Source of the DNA: Fibrobacteria bacterium GUT77
Lineage (GTDB): Bacteria > Fibrobacterota > Chitinivibrionia > Chitinivibrionales > Chitinispirillaceae
DNA length: 10,375 nt
Direction of reading: 5' to 3'
Assembly (NCBI GenBank): GCA_001462255.1
Contig: LIUJ01000017.1
Coordinates: 1-10,375 of the forward strand
Shown: piece after piece, positions 1 to 6,830 of the stretch
Layout: the number at the start of each line of letters is the position of its first letter
Numbering within the stretch: position 1 is the first letter of the stretch
The notes under the pieces: generated by a model
Databases searched by the model: none
Seen by the model: only the letters and a program-made list of their open reading frames with translations
Told to the model about the DNA's origin: nothing
Program-made: the position numbers and the translations under genes

Positions 1-31
1 TGTTACAGTAGCCCTCCCCTTAAATTCGTAT

Positions 32-58
32 TTGACTTTATCTTTTATCTTTTATCTT
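32..58 (+). promoter_or_regulatory. Possible rarA promoter, near-leaderless
   Basis: TTGACT at 32-37 matches the -35 consensus at five of six positions. TATCTT at 53-58 is a four-of-six -10 candidate after a short 15-base spacer. Transcription would start around 65, leaving a leader of only about nine bases before the ATG at 74, which fits the lack of a Shine-Dalgarno sequence. The -10 lies inside a heptamer repeat, so its assignment is arbitrary. Confidence 0.22.
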
Positions 59-64
59 TTATTT
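37..64 (+). repeat. Heptanucleotide tandem repeat before rarA
   Basis: Three perfect copies of TTTATCT (37-43, 44-50, 51-57) are followed by a fourth copy with one change, TTTATTT (58-64). The array ends ten bases before the rarA start codon, where a ribosome binding site would be expected. Copy number of such arrays can change by slippage. Confidence 0.85.
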
Positions 65-73
65 TACACCAAT

Positions 74-1396
74 ATGGACCTATTCGACCAAAACCGCAAA
101 TCCGTATTAAGCCGTAGCGCCCCGCTCGCCAACCGCATGCGTCCGCGCACGCTCGACGAGTACATCGGCCAAGAGCACATCATCGGCCAAGGCCGCCTGC
201 TACGCCGCGCCATCCAAATAGACCAACTCTCCAGCGTAATCTTCTACGGCCCCCCCGGCACCGGCAAAACGACCCTCGCCCGGATCATCGCCAACACCAC
301 CAAAGCGAACTTCATCTCCATAAACGCCGTGCTCGCCGGCGTCAAAGAGATCCGCGAAGCCATAGACGACGCCCAAAAAGCCCTCGCCCACTACCAAAAA
401 CGCACCACTCTATTCGTCGACGAGGTTCACCGCTTCAACAAGTCGCAACAGGACGCCCTCCTCCCACATGTAGAAAACGGCACGCTCACCCTCATCGGGG
501 CGACCACCGAAAATCCGTACTTCGAGGTGAACAAGGCGCTGGTCTCACGCTCAAGAATATTCCAACTCACCGTATTAACGGAGGACGACCTAAAGGCAAT
601 CGCGATGCAGGCCCTCTCCGACAAGGAACGCGGCTACGGCAATAAAAACGTTGTAATAGACGACGACGCTCTAAATCACTTAGTGCGCACGGCAAACGGC
701 GACGCCCGCGGCGTGCTCAACGCGCTGGAACTCGCCGTGGAGACGACGCCGGAAGACGACGCCGGCGTGATAAGAATCACCCGCGCCATCGCCGAAGAAT
801 CGATCCAGCAACGCGCCGTCCTCTACGACCGCGACGGCGACGCCCACTACGACACGATAAGCGCCTTCATAAAATCGTTGCGCGGCTCCGATCCCGACGC
901 CGCCCTCTACTGGATGGCAAAAATGGTCTACGCCGGGGAAGACCCTCGGTTCATATTTCGCCGTATGCTCATCTTCGCGTGCGAGGATATCGGTATGGCC
1001 GACCCAAACGCGTTAATCGTGGTGGTAAACGCGGCGCAAGCCTTCGATTACGTGGGAATGCCGGAGGGCAGGTTCCACCTGTCGCACGCCTGCATATACT
1101 GCGCCACCGCCCCCAAGAGCAACTCGTCGATGGCCTTTTTCGACGCGCTGAACACCGTGGCGCAGTCCGCCTCCGACGACGTGCCGAACCACCTGCGCGA
1201 CGCTTCGCGGGACGGCAAGAGCTTGGGGCACGGCAAGGGTTACCTGTACCCGCACGCCTACAGGGATCACTGGGTGGCGCAACAGTATTTGCCCGATCAC
1301 CTAAAAGGTCAGGTGTTTTACAACCCCGGAGAGATCGGGTACGAGAGGCACGTTAAGGAGAGAATCGAGAGATACAGAAAATCTTTGGGAAAATGA
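74..1396 (+). CDS. rarA: Replication-associated recombination protein A (RarA/MgsA), AAA+ ATPase
   Basis: This 440-residue protein is a clamp-loader-like AAA+ ATPase of the RarA/MgsA/WRNIP1 family, which acts in the cytoplasm at stalled or gapped replication forks. The Walker A motif GPPGTGKTT is at residues 59-67, Walker B LFVDEVHRF at 113-121, sensor 1 GATTEN at 142-147, and an arginine-finger-like SRSRIF at 158-163. The family block GVKEIREAI precedes Walker B. The C-terminal half carries the tetramerisation-region signatures RGSDPDAALYWMAKM and CEDIGMADP. Length matches the family. The frame stays open upstream to a TTG at 32, but that extension is hydrophobic and AT-rich, and homologues begin just before PLANRMRP, so the ATG at 74 is preferred. 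No Shine-Dalgarno sequence is visible before it; a heptamer repeat (37-64) lies there instead. The gene is convergent with the GLUG protein gene. Identification is secure; the start is likely. Confidence 0.96.
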   Translation: MDLFDQNRKSVLSRSAPLANRMRPRTLDEYIGQEHIIGQGRLLRRAIQIDQLSSVIFYGPPGTGKTTLARIIANTTKANFISINAVLAGVKEIREAIDDAQKALAHYQKRTTLFVDEVHRFNKSQQDALLPHVENGTLTLIGATTENPYFEVNKALVSRSRIFQLTVLTEDDLKAIAMQALSDKERGYGNKNVVIDDDALNHLVRTANGDARGVLNALELAVETTPEDDAGVIRITRAIAEESIQQRAVLYDRDGDAHYDTISAFIKSLRGSDPDAALYWMAKMVYAGEDPRFIFRRMLIFACEDIGMADPNALIVVVNAAQAFDYVGMPEGRFHLSHACIYCATAPKSNSSMAFFDALNTVAQSASDDVPNHLRDASRDGKSLGHGKGYLYPHAYRDHWVAQQYLPDHLKGQVFYNPGEIGYERHVKERIERYRKSLGK

Positions 1397-1421
1397 ATAC
1401 GCGCCGTTTTTCGACGCGCAT
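1397..1421. terminator. Hairpin between convergent rarA and GLUG gene
   Basis: The arms at 1397-1406 and 1412-1421 enclose a five-base loop. In minus-strand RNA all ten positions pair (ATGCGCGTCG with CGGCGCGTAT, two of them G-U); in plus-strand RNA two of those become mismatches. The hairpin therefore suits the minus-strand GLUG gene better, whose stop is 20 bases away. The following U-tract is weak (TCATTTTCCC on the minus strand). It probably acts as a terminator for the convergent pair. Confidence 0.5.
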
Positions 1422-1441
1422 TCGTCAAATTCAACGTCACA

Positions 1442-3820
1442 TCATATTAATTGCAGTGCCAACAATACCTTCTCGCGTTTGCCGTTTTTCGTTGACAGCG
1501 TTCCTTTAATCAGATACGTTCCGGCGCCGACGGGTTTCCCGTTCGCGTTCGTCAACGACCATGACGCTATGTGGCGTTTGCCTATGCCGCCATACGCGCC
1601 GTTAATGTCGATTTTGTTGACGAAATTTCCACTCTCGTCAAAAACTTGTAGCGTTCCCTTAACGATTTCGGTACCTTGCCAATAGAGGGCGACGGTACCG
1701 TTTTGCCTTAAAGCGGGATTCGGGCCCGCGGTGAGGCCGCCGTATGTCGCTTTGGCCGGTTGAATCCGCGCGGTCTCAACGGTAAATTGTGCGCTCGGCA
1801 CTACCCTATCAGGCGATTTTACGGCTACGATAATCGTATCAAATAGCGCGGTGACGTTTATGTCTCCCGTCAGCGTCGAATCTATACGAGGATTGGCCGT
1901 AACGCTGTCGCTCCACATTACAAAACGGTAATTGGGGGTGGTGACTATAGCCTCAATAGACGGCCCGTTCGCGCCGTACAGCAGACTATCCGTGTGCATT
2001 GAGACTGAACTCCCCTGACCGTTCACACGCAACCTGCCGTTGAGACCGGCTGTGTAGGTCAATTTGACTTTGCTGACGCTGTCCGCAAAGTATGCCCAAT
2101 AGGTTATGTCGCCCATAGCGGTATCCGTCTGCACCGGATCGGTTGATTTTTTATCTTCACCGATGTAATCCGTCCAATCCCAACGTATAAATCTATAACC
2201 GGTTCTCGGACTCGCCTCCACGGATGAAACTGAACCGTACTCCACCGATTTTACCAACGTATCGGCCACCAACTCTCCCTCGTTGTCATCTTTTGACACA
2301 AGATTACCTTGTCCCTTAATAGCGATATATCTCATAGTGTACTTCTTAAGGATGAAACGGGCCTCAATCGCTAAGCTTTTCGCCGTCAAATTCGACAGCT
2401 TGAGCTTTCCGGTCGCCCCGCTCTCGGACGACGCTTGGACTACGGAAAAACCGTCATATTCGCCGACGGCAAGCGCCGCGTTTGAGCCGACCTGATACCA
2501 GCCGTCAAGACTATCCGCTATCGTTCTTACGGTACCGTAGTTGAGCGTATCAAGCGCCGGCCTCGCGTTGACGGTATTCAATTCCACCAAACGGTTGGCT
2601 ATCTGCGCATACTCCGCCCCGCCGGCCGCGGTAACGCCGGAGAAAGCCCCGCCTAATGTGGCCGTTACCGTTATCGTTTGACGCGGAAAAAACTCGTTTT
2701 TTAGGTATGGATAGTTGTTTGAAATACCCCACGCGGCAACATCCGCCGTTACAAAATTCTTTACTTCGTTATCCGATGAATCCATCATTTGGTCGGTAGT
2801 TTTACCTGTCCCACCGCCCGATTCGGCAATTTTGGAACGATCCTTGTCCCAAAAGCTGTAGAGCGTTGAACCGTTATTGTCCTGCGTACCGATCAACCCG
2901 CCCACCGCGCTACCGCCGCTCACCGCGCCGGCGGAGTAACACTGTCGTACCTGACCGTCGTTATTCCCGACCAATCCGCCGACTCCGCTCGCATCCTTGC
3001 CGACCACCTCGGCTATTGAGTAACTGCTTGACACCTTAGCCATGTCGGTAAGCCATCCGACAAGTCCGCCTACCTTTCGATCGCCGTCGACAATAACCCT
3101 GCCTACGGTGTAGCTTTCGGTAATTTCGGAGGAGGCGCTTGCCGACCCCACAAGCCCGCCGACGTTAATTGCGTTCTTGCCGTAGACATACGCCGATGAA
3201 TAACAAACCTTGATTGTTCCACCGCCTTCAAGCGCGCCCACAAGTCCGCCGACATCAACCTCGCCTACCACCGTCCCCGACACGGCGCTATTCTCGACCG
3301 CGCCCCCAAACTGCCTCCCCACAAGCGCCCCGACTCCGCCGTATCCGGCGACCGTGTCGGCAACGACAATAACGTTCCTTATCTTCGCCCCAATCGTAAA
3401 CCCGAATAGACCTATGTTGGAACCGTCAACTCCGTTGGAGACCGTGCGCTTTATGTACAAACCACTTACCGTATGCCCCCCGCCGTCAAACGTACCGGTA
3501 AACGCCGAGTCCGGATTGACAACCTGAACGCCTTCTTTATACGTCAAAACGTGCCGTCCTATCGGCAAGAACCCCGCCCCGTCGTTTAAGTTGCGACTAC
3601 CCGAAGCGTCAATATCCGCAACGAGCTTGTAATTGCCGTTAAGCGGATATTTTTCGTGAACACCGATACTGCGGAGTTCCTCAAAAGCGGATATCTCCAC
3701 CGTATCCGTCCCCGCGCCCTGATCTTGAGCATGAGTAACGGCGGATACCGACACCACCGCAAAGGCGGCGACAACGGCCATTGCTCCCAACCGCCTAAAA
3801 TAACGGTTTACCGTCGACAT
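1442..3820 (-). CDS. Secreted GLUG-repeat surface protein with InlB-like and FlgD-like C-terminal domains
   Basis: This 792-residue protein is predicted to be exported and surface-associated or adhesive. An N-terminal signal peptide (RR at 9-10, hydrophobic 11-28, likely cleavage THA|Q after 31) is followed by a short beta-rich region with FDGGGHTVSGLYI (111-123), typical of domains preceding GLUG repeats. Six GLUG cores (VGGLVG or close variants) start at 163, 190, 220, 250, 280 and 306. Two modules resembling divergent InlB/Listeria-Bacteroides repeats follow (about 495-580 and 587-661, with GYRFIRW and YRFVMW). The last ~95 residues (697-792, starting AGPNPA) resemble the FlgD Ig-like/secretion-tail fold found at the C terminus of many exported Fibrobacterota and Bacteroidota proteins. 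GGAGG sits five bases before the ATG, fixing the start. The ligand is unknown. Architecture is well supported; function is inference. Confidence 0.88.
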   Translation of the reverse strand: MSTVNRYFRRLGAMAVVAAFAVVSVSAVTHAQDQGAGTDTVEISAFEELRSIGVHEKYPLNGNYKLVADIDASGSRNLNDGAGFLPIGRHVLTYKEGVQVVNPDSAFTGTFDGGGHTVSGLYIKRTVSNGVDGSNIGLFGFTIGAKIRNVIVVADTVAGYGGVGALVGRQFGGAVENSAVSGTVVGEVDVGGLVGALEGGGTIKVCYSSAYVYGKNAINVGGLVGSASASSEITESYTVGRVIVDGDRKVGGLVGWLTDMAKVSSSYSIAEVVGKDASGVGGLVGNNDGQVRQCYSAGAVSGGSAVGGLIGTQDNNGSTLYSFWDKDRSKIAESGGGTGKTTDQMMDSSDNEVKNFVTADVAAWGISNNYPYLKNEFFPRQTITVTATLGGAFSGVTAAGGAEYAQIANRLVELNTVNARPALDTLNYGTVRTIADSLDGWYQVGSNAALAVGEYDGFSVVQASSESGATGKLKLSNLTAKSLAIEARFILKKYTMRYIAIKGQGNLVSKDDNEGELVADTLVKSVEYGSVSSVEASPRTGYRFIRWDWTDYIGEDKKSTDPVQTDTAMGDITYWAYFADSVSKVKLTYTAGLNGRLRVNGQGSSVSMHTDSLLYGANGPSIEAIVTTPNYRFVMWSDSVTANPRIDSTLTGDINVTALFDTIIVAVKSPDRVVPSAQFTVETARIQPAKATYGGLTAGPNPALRQNGTVALYWQGTEIVKGTLQVFDESGNFVNKIDINGAYGGIGKRHIASWSLTNANGKPVGAGTYLIKGTLSTKNGKREKVLLALQLI

Positions 3821-3825
3821 ATAAA

Positions 3826-3830
3826 CCTCC
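3826..3830 (-). promoter_or_regulatory. Ribosome binding site of the GLUG gene
   Basis: GGAGG on the minus strand lies five bases upstream of the ATG at 3820. It supports that start, which is also directly followed by the signal peptide. Confidence 0.8.
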
Positions 3831-3854
3831 GATGCCTGTTCAAGGGACGTTGTG

Positions 3855-3875
3855 TGCTACGAACGTAACGTAGCA
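3855..3875. promoter_or_regulatory. Palindrome overlapping the GLUG gene promoter, possible operator
   Basis: The inverted repeat TGCTACG-N7-CGTAGCA has perfect seven-base arms. Its right end overlaps the candidate -10 element (3874-3879), and its centre falls near the expected transcription start of the minus-strand gene. That is the classical position for a repressor site, although a 5' leader hairpin is equally possible. The binding protein is unknown. Confidence 0.45.
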
Positions 3876-3901
3876 TATATTTACGTATAAATATAAATCA
3901 A
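3874..3901 (-). promoter_or_regulatory. Candidate sigma70-type promoter of the GLUG gene
   Basis: On the minus strand, TTGATT (3896-3901) is followed after 16 bases by TATATG (3874-3879), each four of six to consensus, within a very AT-rich stretch. The same TTGATT-N16-TATAT arrangement appears before cmk. The predicted start lies about 45 bases upstream of the ATG. Confidence 0.35.
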
Positions 3902-3959
3902 AATTTTGAAAATTTCAACGAAAGACGATTGAACGCGGTTTTGATTTCGCCGCACCGCG

Positions 3960-4018
3960 AATAAACAAAGAAACGGTCATCGGCAAATTTATCTCGCCGT
4001 AAGGCAAATGACCGTTTC
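3960..4018 (-). terminator. Intrinsic terminator of rpsA
   Basis: Perfect 11-base arms GAAACGGTCAT (3970-3980) and ATGACCGTTTC (4008-4018) enclose a 27-base region that can form an inner CGGC/GCCG stem (3981-3984 with 3996-3999). On the minus strand the stem is followed by the T-rich TTTGTTTAT (3961-3969). It begins 16 bases after the rpsA stop codon and closes the probable cmk-rpsA transcript. Confidence 0.8.
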
Positions 4019-4034
4019 CCCAAAATCCCGCTTT

Positions 4035-5849
4035 CTACGACGCGGTCACGTCAACGGCCGCCCCGTCAACAGCCTCTTCCCCGCCTTCCTCATCCTTCTT
4101 CTTCGGAATCTTAACCTCCGATTCCGGCTTTATCGGGTACTTCGCCTGATGGTCTGCCCACAGCTTCGCGTCCTTGCCCTTGAAGTACTCGCTTATGCTC
4201 AAGACAATTTTGCGCCCCTCCATGTCGAACTCTATGACCGTCGCCGGTACCCTGTCGCCCACTTTATAGATGCGCGACGGATGGTTCACCTCCTCGCCCA
4301 ACTGGTTCAGCGGAATCAAACCCTCTACTTCATCGTTTAGATTAACCACTATGCCGCGGTCAAGAATGCGGGCGGCCTCGCAGTCCGGGAATTCCAACCC
4401 GACCGTGTACTCCTTAGCCAAGTCGCCCCACGGATCCTCCGTAAGTTGCTTGACGCCGAGAGAAATGCGACGCTTCTCCTGGTCGATGTCGAGCACCTTG
4501 ACCTCCACCGTGTCGCCCTTTTTGAGCAACTCGCCGGGATGGTTGATTTTCTTCGTCCACGACATATCGGAAACGTGAATAAGTCCGTCCACGCCCTCTT
4601 TGAGTTCCACAAACGCGCCGAAGGCCGCGATGTTGCGCACCTTGCCTTTGAGAACGGTGCCGATGGGAAACTCAACGGGCACGTTCTCCCACGGATCGGG
4701 CTCAAGCTGCTTGAAGCCAAGCGATATCTTCTGGCTCTCCTTGTCGATCTTCAGCACCACGGCCTCCACGATGTCGCCTATGCCCACGATCTTGGAAGGA
4801 TGCTTTATATGTTGCGTCCACGACATTTCCGATATGTGGATAAGACCCTCGATGCCCTTTTCCAATTCCATAAACGCGCCGTAGTCGGTGATGGAAACAA
4901 TCTTGCCGCGTACCTTGGAACCTTCGGGGAACTTGTCCTCAATACCCTTCCAAGGATGTTCGGAAAGTTGCTTGAGGCCGAGCGATATACGCTCCTTGTT
5001 CTCGTTGAAGTCGAGCACCTTGACCTGCAGTTTGTCGCCCAACGCCACGATCTCCGACGGGTGGTTGACGCGACCCCACGACATATCGGTAATGTGGAGC
5101 AACCCGTCCACGCCGCCCAAATCGATAAAGGCGCCGAAGTCGGTTATGTTCTTCACCGTACCCTCGCGTACCTGCCCCTTGTCGAGTTCGGCCAAAATCT
5201 TCTCGCGCATGGCGGAGCGGTCTTCCTCCAAAATAACGCGGCGCGAAACGACTATGTTGCGGCGCGTCTTGTTCACCTTTATAACGCGAAAATTGAAGCT
5301 CTGCCCGATGATGGCGTCCATATCCGGAATCTGCCGCAAGTCGATCTGCGATCCCGGAAGGAAAGCGTCCACCCCAAAGAGGTCGACCACCACGCCGCCC
5401 TTGATGCGCCGCACCAATCGCCCCTCCACCGTCTCCTGCTTCTCAAACACGTCGTATATCTTGTCCCACACCTTGAGAAAGTCGGCGCGAGACTTGGAAA
5501 GGATGATCTGACCCTCGCTGTCCTCGACCTGCTCCAAGAACACGTCTATCTCATCGCCCGGTTTGAAATCCTGCACGTTTTTAAACTCGGAGAGCGGAAC
5601 TATACCCTCCGACTTGAAGTTGACGTCTATGATAACCTCTTTGTCGGTAATCCGGAGAATACGGCCTTTGACGACCTGACCCTCTTCGAGCCCGGCAAGC
5701 GTCTGCTGGTAGTCCTTGAGGATGTCGTCGACTTGGCCCGACACATAGTAGCTCTCCTCAAACTCGGAGAGGTCCACCTCTTGACCGGATGCGTCTACGC
5801 CCTTTAGGTGCTTAGGTTCCGCGTGGGTTGCGTTGGAGGATTTACTCAT
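4035..5849 (-). CDS. rpsA: 30S ribosomal protein S1
   Basis: This 604-residue protein has six S1/OB-fold RNA-binding domains at about residues 55-121, 138-204, 224-294, 308-381, 395-468 and 481-553. Domains 3-5 carry the clear motif series GAFIDL/GAFMEL/GAFVEL, then DGLLHITDMSW, EGLIHISEMSW and DGLIHVSDMSW, then ISLG. Ribosomal S1 binds mRNA leaders and helps recruit them to the 30S subunit. Domains 1-2 are the diverged, ribosome-docking type and domain 6 is also diverged, as in classical six-domain S1. The C-terminal tail has a lysine cluster (KIPKKK) followed by an acidic stretch. The ATG at 5849 is chosen because AAGGAG lies seven bases upstream; a TTG eight codons further up would place that Shine-Dalgarno inside the gene. 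It sits 83 bases after cmk, a conserved gene order. Its leader holds a heptamer repeat and an inverted repeat. Confidence 0.98.
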   Translation of the reverse strand: MSKSSNATHAEPKHLKGVDASGQEVDLSEFEESYYVSGQVDDILKDYQQTLAGLEEGQVVKGRILRITDKEVIIDVNFKSEGIVPLSEFKNVQDFKPGDEIDVFLEQVEDSEGQIILSKSRADFLKVWDKIYDVFEKQETVEGRLVRRIKGGVVVDLFGVDAFLPGSQIDLRQIPDMDAIIGQSFNFRVIKVNKTRRNIVVSRRVILEEDRSAMREKILAELDKGQVREGTVKNITDFGAFIDLGGVDGLLHITDMSWGRVNHPSEIVALGDKLQVKVLDFNENKERISLGLKQLSEHPWKGIEDKFPEGSKVRGKIVSITDYGAFMELEKGIEGLIHISEMSWTQHIKHPSKIVGIGDIVEAVVLKIDKESQKISLGFKQLEPDPWENVPVEFPIGTVLKGKVRNIAAFGAFVELKEGVDGLIHVSDMSWTKKINHPGELLKKGDTVEVKVLDIDQEKRRISLGVKQLTEDPWGDLAKEYTVGLEFPDCEAARILDRGIVVNLNDEVEGLIPLNQLGEEVNHPSRIYKVGDRVPATVIEFDMEGRKIVLSISEYFKGKDAKLWADHQAKYPIKPESEVKIPKKKDEEGGEEAVDGAAVDVTAS

Positions 5850-5856
5850 GGGAATG

Positions 5857-5862
5857 CTCCTT
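5857..5862 (-). promoter_or_regulatory. Ribosome binding site that fixes the rpsA start
   Basis: AAGGAG on the minus strand ends seven bases before the ATG at 5849. This favours that start over the in-frame TTG at 5873, which has no comparable site. Confidence 0.85.
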
Positions 5863-5915
5863 CTGTACTGCAATGGGTTAAGGTTTATGGGTTATATTTA
5901 TTAATAATGTACAGA
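5862..5915 (-). promoter_or_regulatory. rpsA leader: inverted repeat enclosing a heptamer array
   Basis: On the minus strand, TCTGTAC (5909-5915) and GTACAGA (5862-5868) are seven-base complementary arms around a 40-base AT-rich loop. The proximal arm overlaps the Shine-Dalgarno by one base, so pairing could hinder ribosome access. Known S1 proteins repress their own translation through the leader, so an autoregulatory role is plausible but inferred. Confidence 0.4.
5874..5901. repeat. Heptanucleotide degenerate tandem repeat before rpsA
   Basis: On the plus strand the heptamers read TGGGTTA (5874-5880), AGGTTTA (5881-5887), TGGGTTA (5888-5894) and TATTTAT (5895-5901). The first and third are identical and the second differs from them at two positions. 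In rpsA-sense orientation the unit is TAACCCA. The array lies between cmk and rpsA, 24 bases upstream of the rpsA ATG. Confidence 0.65.
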
Positions 5916-5932
5916 CACGACTAACCGCGTCT

Positions 5933-6586
5933 TTACATCTTTGTCAACGCAACGATAAAATCAATCTGTTCATCCAACGTCATCCCGGTAGTATCCATCT
6001 CTACGGCACCTTCGGCTTTTGTCAGCGGGCTGTTGGACCGAGTTGAGTCTTTGCGATCCCTTGTTTCTATATCGGCTATCAACTCTTTCAACGATTTATT
6101 GATACCCATCGCCGCGAAATCTTTTTGACGGCGTTTGGCTCTCTCCTCTACCGAGGCGGTCATGTATATTTTTATGTCGGCGTTTGGGAAGACTACCGTG
6201 CAAATGTCCCTTCCCTCACAAACAACGGTATGACCGGCGGCTATCTTTCTTTGTTGATCGACTAACGACGTTCTTACCGCATCCCTCGCGCAATAGTCGG
6301 AGACGTTTTTTGTTACCTCGTCGGAGCGTATCGCCGCGCTTACATCCTCGCCGTCCATAACGATACGGATATCGGGCGGCGCCCCCTCAAAAATCATCTC
6401 CGTCTCACGCGTAACCGCCGATAAAGCCTCGTCGTCGGTATACGGGACGCCCAACCGCAACGCCTTTAGGGTAACGGCACGGTACATTGCCCCGGTATCC
6501 AAATAAACCGCCCCTAACTTGGCCGCTACCGCCTTGGCCGTAGAGCTCTTCCCGGAACCGGCTGGACCGTCTATCGCCACTACCAT
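5933..6586 (-). CDS. cmk: Cytidylate (CMP/dCMP) kinase
   Basis: This 217-residue cytoplasmic enzyme phosphorylates CMP and dCMP to the diphosphates using ATP. Visible motifs are the P-loop GPAGSGKSS (7-15), the CMP-site block YLDTGAMYRA (28-37), CEGRD (123-127) followed by TVVFPNA (130-136), the SVEERAKRR segment (145-153), the LID-type arginine block ETRDRKDSTRSNSPL (174-188) and the C-terminal helix. The residue after GRDI is cysteine (129), where the family usually has glycine (GRDIGT or GRDMGT). The ATG at 6586 gives the usual length and starts directly before the P-loop strand; longer in-frame starts reach 6670, upstream of the candidate promoter. GGGGG eight bases upstream is a poor but possible Shine-Dalgarno. 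It precedes rpsA by 83 bases, a conserved pairing. Confidence 0.96.
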   Translation of the reverse strand: MVVAIDGPAGSGKSSTAKAVAAKLGAVYLDTGAMYRAVTLKALRLGVPYTDDEALSAVTRETEMIFEGAPPDIRIVMDGEDVSAAIRSDEVTKNVSDYCARDAVRTSLVDQQRKIAAGHTVVCEGRDICTVVFPNADIKIYMTASVEERAKRRQKDFAAMGINKSLKELIADIETRDRKDSTRSNSPLTKAEGAVEMDTTGMTLDEQIDFIVALTKM

Positions 6587-6642
6587 TGCCAAAACCCCCG
6601 TTTTCACCGCTGTTTTAGCCCTATTTACCGCAAAACCATAAA

Positions 6643-6670
6643 AATATATAATGGGCGGGCGGAAAATCAA
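6643..6670 (-). promoter_or_regulatory. Candidate sigma70-type promoter of cmk-rpsA
   Basis: On the minus strand, TTGATT (6665-6670, four of six) is followed after 16 bases by TATATT (6643-6648, five of six). Transcription would start near 6636, about 50 bases before the cmk ATG. The layout matches the candidate before the GLUG gene. Confidence 0.45.
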
Positions 6671-6690
6671 GTTTTTTTATTTAGGAAGTT

Positions 6691-6721
6691 CGATTTTTTG
6701 CTTTACGACAATCAAAAATCG
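6691..6721. repeat. Inverted repeat upstream of the cmk promoter
   Basis: CGATTTTTTG (6691-6700) and CAAAAATCG (6713-6721) pair with one unpaired T, around a 12-base loop. It lies about 20 bases upstream of the candidate cmk -35 element. It may be a regulatory site or part of the end of the preceding transcript. The rest of the 244-base gap between cmk and the preceding gene holds the candidate cmk promoter and the hairpin at 6777-6811; nothing coding is visible. Confidence 0.4.
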
Positions 6722-6776
6722 GTAGATTCAACGTAACACACTATAAATCAACACATAATGTAGGACAAGCGACTGG

Positions 6777-6811
6777 GAGAAGATTATGATGAATGACGTC
6801 ATAATCTTCTC
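6777..6811 (-). terminator. Perfect 13-bp hairpin after the beta-helix gene
   Basis: GAGAAGATTATGA (6777-6789) and TCATAATCTTCTC (6799-6811) are perfectly complementary around nine bases. The hairpin starts 19 bases after the stop of the minus-strand gene, a typical terminator position. No T-run follows it on either strand, so it is not a classical intrinsic terminator. It may act as a 3'-end protecting stem. Confidence 0.5.
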
Positions 6812-6830
6812 AGGTTATTTGATGTAATAA

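Noticed and set aside
32..73. Hydrophobic N-terminal extension of RarA from a TTG at 32, as a possible membrane segment
   Set aside because: It comes from translating the TTTATCT repeat and promoter-like region. RarA is cytoplasmic and the ATG at 74 gives the normal length.
2886..3338. Regular 90-base spacing as a possible CRISPR array
   Set aside because: The periodicity is in-frame coding for GLUG repeats, with diverged DNA and no identical short repeats with unique spacers.
4446..5807. Long open frame on the plus strand across rpsA
   Set aside because: It is fully antisense to a clear six-domain S1 gene. The codon bias of rpsA keeps the opposite frame open, and the translation shows only mirrored repeats of the S1 motifs and no recognisable domain.
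6587..6670. 28-residue N-terminal extension of cytidylate kinase
   Set aside because: It would cover the candidate promoter and lies outside the normal length of the enzyme. The ATG at 6586 begins right before the P-loop strand.
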